This document shows, piece by piece, positions 24,311 to 30,891 of a DNA stretch of 44,010 bases. The DNA comes from a virus. A program made the position numbers and the translations under genes. Below the pieces are notes generated by a model, which was given only the letters and a program-made list of their open reading frames with translations, had not been told where the DNA came from and searched no databases. The stretch covers positions 1-44,010 of the IMG/VR virus record IMGVR_UViG_3300045999_008377, one strand, 5' to 3'. Within the stretch, counting starts at the first letter, position 1; every line of letters starts with the position of its first letter.

Positions 24311-26221
24311 CTACATTCCTTGTGCCATGTTTGCCATTGCTACAGCATCAGTTGCACCTTGTGGAAGTTGCGGTTCTGCTGGTGCGTTCGGTGCTTGCCC
24401 ACCTTCTGTCTGTTGTTGTTGTAGTTGTTGTGCAAATTTCATCGCTTCAACCTGTGCATCTTGCATCGACACACCTTGTTGCAACATTTCACTAATCATT
24501 ACACCTAATTGTAGAGCCTGTTTCGCCATATTGTCTACCGTATTTTGTTCCATTTTCTTACGGTCTTGTTCCATACGCTTCATAATCTCTTCTTGCATAT
24601 CGAAGTCTTGGAACTTCAACCACTCTTCAGGCGTAATAAGCGGTGGATTGTAGTTAAATTGCCCTTGCATCTGCATGAGTTTATCCGCTTGTTGACGTTT
24701 CGACTCTTGTGTAATCGGCGCACGAGCATATACGTTAGATTTTACACGAATTTCCAAGTTATCCATTGTAATTGGGTCTAGTGGTTCATATAAATCGTAA
24801 CGTGGCTCACCGTTTGGTTGAATCGACATGATTGGACGTACTCGATCCCATCCATGCATTACGTTTAACAAGATTAAATAACTAACCTGTTCCACAAATG
24901 CGTCAATTTGCACCATTTTATCTTTATCTCGAACAGATGCACGTTCAATTAAGCTGTTTACACCTGTCGAAGTCGTAAGAGAACCTACAGAATTTCCTGT
25001 GTAGGCTTCTGTTACCCCTACAATTTCACGCATATCGTTCTTCAATCGATCTTCTACTTCAAAAAGACTTCTTGAAATGTCGGGTGGTTGTATATAATTA
25101 ACTGCTTGATTCGCAGGAACGTTACTTGACCATGTTTTACCTGCCAAGTTACCTGTTTTTGCCATCTCTTGTGCATTAATTCCCGACTCTTTCCAAATAA
25201 TCTTTTGTGGATTTTGATGCAATGTCGCAATAATCGCCGCAGTTTGTGCAATGCGGTTCATAATCTTACTGTTTTCGATCACATCTTGGCATGTTGAGCG
25301 TCCCCAAAAGTCATTTTCTTCCTCTTCATCGTACATAATCGCAAATGGATACTCTGAAGGCTTCACATCTTCAATCCGTAACAGGAAGAAATCGGAATTT
25401 CGTAGGTAATAACTAACATCGACCTGCCATTTTCCATCTTTATTCTTGTATCGCTCCCAATGTGTATGCACCGTAACCAGTTCATCGCCTTTTACATTGG
25501 TTAATGATGTGTTTAACTTCGTATTTTCACGACGATAGAAGTCACCTGAAGCATCTGAATCAAAATCCAAGTCGGCAGATGTAATATCATTCAACTTTTT
25601 ACCTGCATATTTTTGGTAAGCAGGGGTATTTTTCACTTCTTGTAGTGGTACAACTTCCGTAATCTCCACATATTTACATTCATCTAAAGAATATGCGTTT
25701 GGATCAGGGAAGAAATTACCGTTTGGAATCCGTTTTACACAGATTTTGCCAACATACAGGTGGTTGTCAGGGTCTTCTTCACCGTAATATTTCCCACCTA
25801 CATAGGTGTCATCGTTATATACATAGGCAATTGCAGTTCCTTGTAATAACGCACGATCAATACACCGACGAATGGTACGGTCTACTTTCTCCATATGCCA
25901 CACATGCTCATATGCTTTTTGTAAATTGCGCACCGTTTCCACATCGGCAGGGTGTTCACTATAAAAATGCGCTGATGGAATTGCAGATGCTAGGTTCGCA
26001 CGTTTTAATGTGCGAAAGTACCTAATGAAATTGGTGACGGGCTTTGGAACCCACGGTGGAATTGCCGCACCTTCCCATTGTTGCCCACGATCAAATTGAT
26101 CCAACACTGTCCATGTTTCGTGTTTATGCGTCACCGCATTTTCTGCATTAATAAACCGTTGGTAATACTTTTGAATCTGTTTTTGAACTTCGTAATCCTT
26201 ACTTAATTTACGTTCTTCCAC
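24311..26221 (-). CDS. Portal protein, 636 aa
   Basis: A large protein right after terminase with portal-like features: N-terminal helical region with WTVLDQFDRGQQW and TNFIRYFRTLKRANLAS, the central IPNGNFFPDPNAYSLDECKYVEI segment typical of podovirus portals, GVTEAYTGN...S..TGVNSL (about 415-435), and a Gln/Met-rich C-terminus (QQLQQQQTEGGQAP). It forms the dodecameric ring through which DNA is packaged and ejected. Translation starts at GTG 26221, coupled to the preceding stop (TAGTG) after GGAGG. Confidence 0.87.
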   Translation of the reverse strand: MEERKLSKDYEVQKQIQKYYQRFINAENAVTHKHETWTVLDQFDRGQQWEGAAIPPWVPKPVTNFIRYFRTLKRANLASAIPSAHFYSEHPADVETVRNLQKAYEHVWHMEKVDRTIRRCIDRALLQGTAIAYVYNDDTYVGGKYYGEEDPDNHLYVGKICVKRIPNGNFFPDPNAYSLDECKYVEITEVVPLQEVKNTPAYQKYAGKKLNDITSADLDFDSDASGDFYRRENTKLNTSLTNVKGDELVTVHTHWERYKNKDGKWQVDVSYYLRNSDFFLLRIEDVKPSEYPFAIMYDEEEENDFWGRSTCQDVIENSKIMNRIAQTAAIIATLHQNPQKIIWKESGINAQEMAKTGNLAGKTWSSNVPANQAVNYIQPPDISRSLFEVEDRLKNDMREIVGVTEAYTGNSVGSLTTSTGVNSLIERASVRDKDKMVQIDAFVEQVSYLILLNVMHGWDRVRPIMSIQPNGEPRYDLYEPLDPITMDNLEIRVKSNVYARAPITQESKRQQADKLMQMQGQFNYNPPLITPEEWLKFQDFDMQEEIMKRMEQDRKKMEQNTVDNMAKQALQLGVMISEMLQQGVSMQDAQVEAMKFAQQLQQQQTEGGQAPNAPAEPQLPQGATDAVAMANMAQGM

Positions 26222-26514
26222 TATTCCGCACCTCCTACAAATTGTTTATACCAGTTGAAACTCTCTTGATCGAGTGGTGGTAGTGTATCTGTTGCTGGTG
26301 CTTCTTCTTCTTCCTCTTGTTCCTTTTGCTCAATTACCGCTTTAATGTTCGAAAGTCCTACAATACCTATCGAAACTGCAACGTATTTACATTCTTCCTG
26401 ATTACATAGTGCCGCTTCTACGCTGTTAAAGTCTTCTTTCGTTAACTCAAATGTCATGTACGTTCCATCATCATAGAAAAATACATAGTTCCTTTTCTTT
26501 TTCGGTGTTGCCAT
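26221..26514 (-). CDS. Hypothetical acidic-tailed protein between TerL and portal, 97 aa
   Basis: A small alpha/beta protein (KRNYVFFYDDGTYMTFELT...CKYVAVSIGIVGLSNIKAVIEQ) followed by a Glu run and a C-terminal DQESFNWYKQFVGGAE. Not recognised. It is coupled to the portal by a stop/start overlap and has its own GGGAGG site. Two copies of TCCCTATGTTGCG (26525-26537, 26546-26558) lie just upstream, one providing this ribosome site. Its position suggests help in portal or motor assembly. Confidence 0.65.
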   Translation of the reverse strand: MATPKKKRNYVFFYDDGTYMTFELTKEDFNSVEAALCNQEECKYVAVSIGIVGLSNIKAVIEQKEQEEEEEAPATDTLPPLDQESFNWYKQFVGGAE

Positions 26515-26558
26515 TCGCTTGTCCTCCCTATGTTGCGCTTATTTATCCCTATGTTGCG

Positions 26559-28055
26559 TCAAATGTAGCTTAAAAAATCCCCTTTTGTCCCTGTTTCTTC
26601 TTCATCTTCATCCATTATATACCGCTTTGGTGGGTTATAGCTACTTGTTTTTAGATTATTTGGATCGTCAGGCAAACGCATTAACATATACCGAAGTGCA
26701 TCTGCCGCATGGTCATTTGCTTTAATCGGCTTTTCTTTTAAGTTGCTATCCTGTTGTTCCGTTGTCAGTTCAGGAAATTTATAATTCTGCAACTCTCGAA
26801 TCAAGTTCGGGCAAGTGTCGTGAATCTTTAATCTTCCAAGTTCGATATAACTGTTTACTTTTAATATTCCCGCTTCGATGTGGTTGTTTGCTGGTTGGAA
26901 ATATAAACCATACTCTTGATATAACGCTTGAACCGATTTCCCGTTAATCGGGTCTGTTTTGTTTTTAGCTGATGGGTCAATCACCATAAATCGAGTGTTT
27001 CCAAGTGTTGCTTTTGCATCATCTAAAAACTGCTTGATGTTTCTAGCGTGTTCAGGAACTAACGTATTTGGCTTGTAGTATTCCTTAAAAATATGAATTT
27101 GTCCTGTTTGTGGATCGATGGCACCTACAAGACAAGCGGTTGGGTTTCGAAGCCCATGATCTAAAGCAACAATACGTTCCCAATTGTCGTTTACCTTCTG
27201 TGTCGGAATGATCGAATCCCCAATATTTGGATACACCATTCCTTCCGCATGCTCAAAGCTCCCATCCACATAACGCTTTACCCACCATTTCGGTTTTCCA
27301 CTGGAAATATTATCAATAAAATCTTTTGGTAGGTAAGGGTTCTGTGTTGATTTCCAAATATAGGTTGTAATTTGCGGGTTGTACCTGTCGTGTTCAGGGT
27401 GTTGTGTGTTTGCTCGTTTGATGTTTTCGTAAAAAACGTCACGAATCCAACCTAAGTCAGGGTTGGAGCAAACTAAAACAAGTTTATCTGACGTTTGTTG
27501 ATCCCGCATCCTTGTTAAAATTTGGTCGTAGATTGATCTGCTAATCCCCGATGCTTCTTCAATGTGAACAAGCCCTGCGTTTAGTGACCGTAGTTTTTCT
27601 TCATCGTCTGACGGTATGAGGTAGAATGTGAATCCATTATCTAAAGTGAGTTCACCTTCTGCTTTGTTGTAACTTCTGATAAGCGATTGTGGCACAATCT
27701 CATTTAAAAACGTTTTAATCGTTGTCCGTTTTAACTGAAGTAATGTCGGGGCTGTTAAAAGTCCTGTTCCCCCTGCGTTGTTTAAGGCTCTTAGAAAAAT
27801 CTCTTGAAGCGTTGCTCGGCTTTTGGCTGAACCGTATCCTCCGAAAACGCCGATAATTTGGGTTTTTAATGTTCCGTCTTCGTTTCGTTTTTGCAGTGTT
27901 TGATGAAATTCGATTTGATGCTCTAGTGGTTCGTATGTTAAATGAATGTTGCCACAGCCCCTGCATTCTAAATAGGTCGGTGTGTTTTTATGTGCTTCTG
28001 TTATCGGTGTGGTTAGTGCTGTGATGTTACACTTCGGGCATGTTCTCGTTCCCAT
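26559..28055 (-). CDS. terL: Terminase large subunit with N-terminal zinc ribbon, 498 aa
   Basis: The packaging motor. The ATPase has a deviant Walker A GGYGSAKS (72-79) and Walker B LVHIEEAS (162-169), then a coupling VLVCSNP. The RNase H-like nuclease follows with ALDHG, MVIDPSA and NDHAADALRY supplying the acidic triad. Unusually, the N-terminus carries C6, C9, C31 and C34 (CPKC...CRGC), a treble-clef or ribbon-type zinc site not standard in terminases. AGGAGG precedes the ATG, and the gene overlaps the small subunit by 29 bases. Length otherwise normal. Confidence 0.92.
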   Translation of the reverse strand: MGTRTCPKCNITALTTPITEAHKNTPTYLECRGCGNIHLTYEPLEHQIEFHQTLQKRNEDGTLKTQIIGVFGGYGSAKSRATLQEIFLRALNNAGGTGLLTAPTLLQLKRTTIKTFLNEIVPQSLIRSYNKAEGELTLDNGFTFYLIPSDDEEKLRSLNAGLVHIEEASGISRSIYDQILTRMRDQQTSDKLVLVCSNPDLGWIRDVFYENIKRANTQHPEHDRYNPQITTYIWKSTQNPYLPKDFIDNISSGKPKWWVKRYVDGSFEHAEGMVYPNIGDSIIPTQKVNDNWERIVALDHGLRNPTACLVGAIDPQTGQIHIFKEYYKPNTLVPEHARNIKQFLDDAKATLGNTRFMVIDPSAKNKTDPINGKSVQALYQEYGLYFQPANNHIEAGILKVNSYIELGRLKIHDTCPNLIRELQNYKFPELTTEQQDSNLKEKPIKANDHAADALRYMLMRLPDDPNNLKTSSYNPPKRYIMDEDEEETGTKGDFLSYI

Positions 28056-28410
28056 CTTTTTCCTCCTCTTGGTCTTGTGGCCTAGGGATGTAATGTGTGA
28101 CGTATTGCTTGTTGTTGTTTTGGTTGAGGATGCCGCTAATTTGGTTTAGCTCTTTAATCGCTTGGACGTTTCCTCGTGATGCTTCTTTTGATAAAGCGGC
28201 TAATGCTCTGCGATGTGCAAATTCGATATCTTCATTTGTTCTTCGATGGATGAACTGCCGAATGTCCTCATTTGTGTTAATGAACTCATACCAAATATCT
28301 GAAGGAATCGATGTTTTGTGCTGTAAGTCTTGTGGGGTTAGTGTATGAAAGTCAGGCAATTCATTGGCAATTTTTAACAGTTTTTGAGTGGCTATGTCTT
28401 TGAGATTCAT
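28027..28410 (-). CDS. terS: Putative terminase small subunit, 127 aa
   Basis: A helical protein directly before terL and overlapping it. It opens MNLKDIATQKLLKIANELPDF, has a possible helix-turn-helix (LTPQDLQHKTSIPSDIWYEFI), a helical centre (EDIEFAHRRALAALSKEASRGNVQAIKELNQISGIL) resembling phage small terminases, and a charged tail. It would recognise the packaging site. AAAGGAG stands 9 bases before the ATG. It is the first gene of the late arm, but I see no consensus sigma-A promoter within 150 bases upstream, so late transcription may need an activator. Confidence 0.7.
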   Translation of the reverse strand: MNLKDIATQKLLKIANELPDFHTLTPQDLQHKTSIPSDIWYEFINTNEDIRQFIHRRTNEDIEFAHRRALAALSKEASRGNVQAIKELNQISGILNQNNNKQYVTHYIPRPQDQEEEKDGNENMPEV

Positions 28411-28554
28411 GTCTTCACGCTCCTTTGTCTACAGCATAGCATATTTATGAGAAGAGGAAAGAGGGGGGTTGCAGGCTTCGCTTGGAAAATTTGCAATTTA
28501 TACTCGCATATACAGGTACCGTTTTTGAGCCTACCCCCATAGGCAAATGATGTA
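28411..28554. other. Divergent intergenic leader, no gene
   Basis: This stretch separates terS (minus) from the plus-strand transcription unit. On either strand I see no open frame with a ribosome site beyond the terS site itself. It contains a purine-rich patch (GAGAAGAGGAAAGAGGGGGG) and a small dyad GCCTA-CCCCCA-TAGGC (28529-28544). TATAAA- and TATGCT-like hexamers occur on the minus strand without a matching -35. The late promoter should lie here but cannot be assigned. Confidence 0.5.
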
Positions 28555-28555
28555 G

Positions 28556-28605
28556 ACACTTAATAGGGTTTAAGTGTTGACAGTGTATGCAATAAATGAT
28601 ATATT
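28556..28605 (+). promoter_or_regulatory. Consensus sigma-A promoter with overlapping operators
   Basis: TTGACA (28577-28582), a 17-base spacer and TATATT (28600-28605) form a near-perfect promoter with expected start near 28612. A perfect 8-bp inverted repeat ACACTTAA (28556-28563) / TTAAGTGT (28570-28577) abuts and touches the -35. The spacer holds TGTATGCAAT (28584-28593), whose complement ATTGCATACA recurs at 29460 and 29842. Both look like protein-binding sites placed to control this promoter. Confidence 0.88.
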
Positions 28606-28611
28606 AAGAGT

Positions 28612-28958
28612 GTAAGAAATGGTTAGCGGTATTCACTAGGTGGTCGGAGCTAGTGGTATCTATGGTAGAACAAACGGTTCTTTCTCAATTGAATAAGCTA
28701 GCGACTGGCAACCGCTGGCAGGTAGGGGGTTCACTACCTAAGCAAGTAAGGGGACGACAGGAAGACGGCGTGAGACTCGCGGTCACCGAATCACGGCAAG
28801 TGTCAAATAGTAACCTAACGGTGAAGGGGCACGGCTACGGAGTGATAGGGTATACAAAGGATACCTAAAGATATGATTCTATGTTTCTTGTAGAATCTAA
28901 GGGTAGGGAAAGTATGTATATTACGGGAAGTCAATTTTACACAAATTGACAGTTTTTA
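28612..28958 (+). ncRNA. Candidate structured non-coding RNA, about 350 nt
   Basis: Between a consensus promoter and a terminator-like hairpin, the sequence has no convincing gene but is clearly richer in G and C (about 52% over 28621-28860, 60% at 28741-28800) than the AT-rich surroundings. Hairpins visible by eye: CACTAG/CTAGTG (28634-28639/28650-28655); AGAAC/GTTCT (28667-28681); GCTAGCG/CGCTGGC (28697-28703/28713-28719, one G-U pair); AGGTAG/CTACCT (28720-28725/28734-28739); CGTGA/TCACG (28769-28773/28791-28795); GGTAT/ATACC (28849-28865); GATTCTA/TAGAATC (28875-28881/28891-28897). I cannot assign a family. It is not tmRNA, RNase P, a tRNA or an obvious group I or II intron. A vague resemblance to HEARO/omega-type RNAs is from memory and unverified. 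Confidence 0.75.
28930..28957 (+). terminator. Terminator-like hairpin after the ncRNA
   Basis: GTCAATTT (28930-28937) and AAATTGAC (28943-28950) form a perfect 8-bp stem with a five-base loop, followed by AGTTTTT. It is AT-rich, so termination may be partial. Its right arm also contains TTGACA (28946-28951), so terminator and a possible -35 element overlap. Confidence 0.65.
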
Positions 28959-29050
28959 CTGTACTGAACAGTATATATTAGAACAGCTAATAAAATTGCA
29001 AGTTTTCTAAACAGTGGACACTGTCTACTGTTTAACAGGCGTTTGCAATT
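28946..29050 (+). promoter_or_regulatory. Operator-like cluster of ACAGT/ACTGT dyads before the first early gene
   Basis: Dyads seen: ACAGT-TTTT-ACTGT (28949-28962), ACTGT-ACTGA-ACAGT (28958-28972), ACAGT-GGAC-ACTGT (29011-29024) and CTGTT-T-AACAG (29028-29038). Around the later ones, AATTGCAA (28994-29001) pairs with TTGCAATT (29043-29050) and AAACAGT (29009-29015) with ACTGTTT (29027-29033). TTGACA (28946) and TATATT (28974) are 22 bases apart, too far for an ordinary promoter. A repressor/activator array or leader hairpin is likely; transcription may instead be read-through from the ncRNA promoter. Confidence 0.6.
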
Positions 29051-29082
29051 GCCTAAAAAACTCAATGGAGGATTGATTATCT

Positions 29083-29412
29083 ATGAAATTAAACAAAGTT
29101 TTTTCGATCGGTCTAAAACGTATTATGTACATTGATCAATTGTATACCAAAGTGATGGAAAATTACGGCGTAAATCCCAAAGGTTTCAATATATCAGACC
29201 TTCGGGAATTGCAACGAGTGGCAATTAAAAAATCTTGCCTCGATGCTATTCTATCGCTCAATGTAACAATCGATTATCTATACGCTCACGTTACATTTGA
29301 TAATAAGTCGTCTCAATTACAGTATGAATACGTTCATAAAAAATACAATGAGCTAAGATGCGAGTATGTACATCTATTGAATGAATTTAACCGGATAGAA
29401 TCAAGCGTGTAA
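29083..29412 (+). CDS. Hypothetical early protein, 109 aa
   Basis: A helical, mildly basic protein of unknown family (MKLNKVFSIGLKRIMYIDQLYTKV...) with two cysteines and no recognised motif. A GGAGG site lies 12 bases before the ATG. It is the first protein-coding gene on the plus arm, directly behind the ACAGT/ACTGT dyads. A regulator acting on those dyads would be one explanation of the arrangement, though no clear helix-turn-helix is visible. A parS-like site starts at the base after its stop codon. Confidence 0.65.
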   Translation: MKLNKVFSIGLKRIMYIDQLYTKVMENYGVNPKGFNISDLRELQRVAIKKSCLDAILSLNVTIDYLYAHVTFDNKSSQLQYEYVHKKYNELRCEYVHLLNEFNRIESSV

Positions 29413-29428
29413 TGTTCCACATGAAACA
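29413..29428. promoter_or_regulatory. parS-like site (host ParB/Spo0J binding)
   Basis: TGTTCCACATGAAACA matches the Bacillus chromosomal parS consensus TGTTNCACGTGAAACA at 14 of the 15 defined positions, the one difference being CACATG for CACGTG. It lies outside coding sequence at the left edge of a 500-base AT-rich gap. No ParA or ParB gene is seen in this genome, so any binding would be by host protein. Confidence 0.55.
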
Positions 29429-29813
29429 ATTTACAGATTGTCAACAAATTATGATATACATTGCATACACCGTCTTCATTGTGTCATTGTAACTTTATAC
29501 ATTGGTGGTAGTGATTTTTGTAGACGGTTTTTCGCTCCCTTTTTTTACCAGTTGAAAAAACGAAAAAAAAACTCTCTTCAAACCTAACATGACTTGTATA
29601 CTGAATCCATCTTTACCATATATTACAATTTTATTTACCAGTATATGTAAAATAAATTGTAAAATATGGAAAAAAAAATTTTTGCTAAGATGCACTTTTA
29701 CAACCGAAAAAAAAGTGCCCGTTTACAAATTAGATTCTACTCTAACTTGAAGACACTTAATCAAATATGGAAATAATTTCAATATTTAATTCCATATTAT
29801 TACAGAAACAGGC

Positions 29814-29871
29814 GTATACATGCCGTATACACGATGTATACATTGCATACAATCTTGCCCATGTGGTATAC
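29814..29871. repeat. GTATAC iterons with 11-bp spacing
   Basis: GTATAC starts at 29814, 29825 and 29836, exactly 11 bases apart, followed by GCATAC at 29845 and a further GTATAC at 29866 that overlaps the GP88 promoter -10. Spacing of one helical turn would place bound proteins on the same face of DNA. Another GTATAC stands alone at 29596. Confidence 0.75.
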
Positions 29872-29872
29872 T
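29843..29872 (+). promoter_or_regulatory. Extended -10 promoter for the GP88 gene
   Basis: TGG-TATACT (29864-29872) is an extended -10 element, with TTGCAT (29843-29848) as a weak -35 at 18 bases. The -35 lies inside the ATTGCATACA motif (29842-29851) shared with the ncRNA promoter, and the -10 overlaps the last GTATAC. A protein bound to either repeat would affect this promoter. Confidence 0.65.
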
Positions 29873-29919
29873 TATCTTACAGCAAGTCGAATACATTGAA
29901 GAAAAGGAGACGATATAAC

Positions 29920-30546
29920 ATGACTACAGCTCAAATGATCCGCTTATCAGAAGGCAATTCAAAACTCCGTAACACGCTGATTTTCAATACACCTGCACAG
30001 CTAACCTGTATAATGATGTCAACGTTATGCAAGAAGGAATGCTATGCAATGAAGGCGCAAATTCAATATCCGTCCGCAAGAAAGCGTCGACTACTTCACT
30101 TCGAAGCATCACAGAAAGATAACTTTGTAGATGAGATGAACAAGGAGATTGAATCGAAGCGCAAACGCCGTACACGATCAAAAGAAAGAAAGTTTGTTTA
30201 CTTTCGAATCCATGAATCAGGCGACTTTTATTCACAGGATTATCTAGATAAGTGGGTAGAGATCATCAAGCAAAACAGCGATTTCAAGTTTCTAATTTAT
30301 ACCAAAAGTTGGCATTTGAATTGGGAGAAAGCAAAGGAGCTAGACAACTTATCCCTTAGGTTTTCGAACGACGTTACAACTAAACCTTTCCATCTAAAGA
30401 AAGCGTTAGAAAAAGGGTTACCGATTGCAACGATTCGCAAAGAAGGTGAACGGACTCAAGGGATTAATTGCCAACCTAATTGGAAGTGCGATGAATGCCG
30501 CTTGTGCTGGGATACAAAAGCGAATGTTAGTTTTCAATTACACTAG
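29920..30546 (+). CDS. GP88-family protein, 208 aa
   Basis: Matches from memory the phage 'gene product 88' family first noted in mycobacteriophages: SKLRNTLIFNTPA near the start, CKKECYAMKA, and FVYFRIHESGDFYSQDYLDKWVEI followed by FLIYTKS. Function unknown. It has seven cysteines in two groups: C30, C37, C41 and C184, C190, C193, C196, which could bind zinc or an iron-sulfur cluster. I start at ATG 29920 after AAAGGAG; the frame is open from 29767, but that stretch is the promoter/iteron region. It has its own promoter, apart from neighbouring small genes. Confidence 0.8.
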   Translation: MTTAQMIRLSEGNSKLRNTLIFNTPAQLTCIMMSTLCKKECYAMKAQIQYPSARKRRLLHFEASQKDNFVDEMNKEIESKRKRRTRSKERKFVYFRIHESGDFYSQDYLDKWVEIIKQNSDFKFLIYTKSWHLNWEKAKELDNLSLRFSNDVTTKPFHLKKALEKGLPIATIRKEGERTQGINCQPNWKCDECRLCWDTKANVSFQLH

Positions 30547-30558
30547 GGGGTAGTGAAC

Positions 30559-30891
30559 ATGAAATACGGTAGCTTACAAAACATGATGTTAGACAGAGTT
30601 GCGCCACCAACGCCACAAGTTGGAATGGGATGTACAAAGATAAGCTGGACGGATCGCACACCTTGCACAATTGTATCGGTGTCAAAAAGTGGGAAGTCAT
30701 TCGATTTCACCTATGACGATTACAGACGGACGGACACCAACGGATGGAGCGAGCATCAAGAATATGAGTACACGCCACGACCTGACGCTCCAAGAAGCAG
30801 GGCACGACTATGCAAAGATGGTAGGTACAAATGTCATGGCATGACGATACTAGTAGGAGAGAGGGAGAAGTATGATGATCCGCATTTTTAG
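30559..30891 (+). CDS. Hypothetical basic protein, 110 aa
   Basis: Not recognised. Begins MKYGSLQNMMLDRVAPP; the centre (CTIVSVSKSGKSFDFTYDDYRRTDTNGWSEHQEYEYTPRPD) looks like a small beta barrel with aromatic and charged residues, and the end is Arg-rich. I use ATG 30559, about 8 bases after GGGGG; GTG 30553 is too close to that site. It overlaps the small membrane-protein gene by 20 bases. The place in the early cluster suggests a host-directed function. Confidence 0.6.
   Translation: MKYGSLQNMMLDRVAPPTPQVGMGCTKISWTDRTPCTIVSVSKSGKSFDFTYDDYRRTDTNGWSEHQEYEYTPRPDAPRSRARLCKDGRYKCHGMTILVGEREKYDDPHF

Larger units (their letters stand above)
29429..29919. other. AT-rich gene-free region, candidate replication origin
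   Basis: No credible gene in about 490 bases. Contents: TATACATTGCATACA (29455-29469), repeated at 29837-29851; a long imperfect AT inverted repeat with 23-base arms (29616-29638 / 29647-29669); an A9T5 tract (29670-29683); GCACTTTT...AAAAGTGC; a 9-bp inverted repeat AATATGGAA (29764-29772) / TTCCATATT (29790-29798); and GTATAC iterons from 29814. AGACACTTAAT (29751-29761) repeats the sequence at 28554-28564. This mix of iterons and easily melted DNA fits an origin or regulatory hub. Origin function is inference. Confidence 0.5.

Noticed and set aside
26525-26558. Two direct repeats TCCCTATGTTGCG
   Set aside because: Probably a small local duplication around the ribosome site upstream of the 97-aa gene; only two copies and no other signal.
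28653-28868. A 71-codon open frame across the GC-rich block in the divergent region
   Set aside because: It starts at GTG or an internal ATG without a usable ribosome site, its product resembles nothing, and the hairpins and promoter/terminator layout explain the block better as RNA. It remains a fallback if homologues conserve the frame.
28612-28958. Group I or group II intron
   Set aside because: I found no domain V-like hairpin, no recognisable P/Q/R/S core and no interrupted gene around it; it lies between divergent genes.
28930-28979. TTGACA...TATATT as an ordinary promoter for the 109-aa gene
   Set aside because: The two boxes are 22 bases apart, outside the normal 16-18 range.
29767-29919. 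N-terminal extension of the GP88-like protein
   Set aside because: The stretch is open but contains the GTATAC iterons and promoter; the conserved family start and AAAGGAG site are at 29920.
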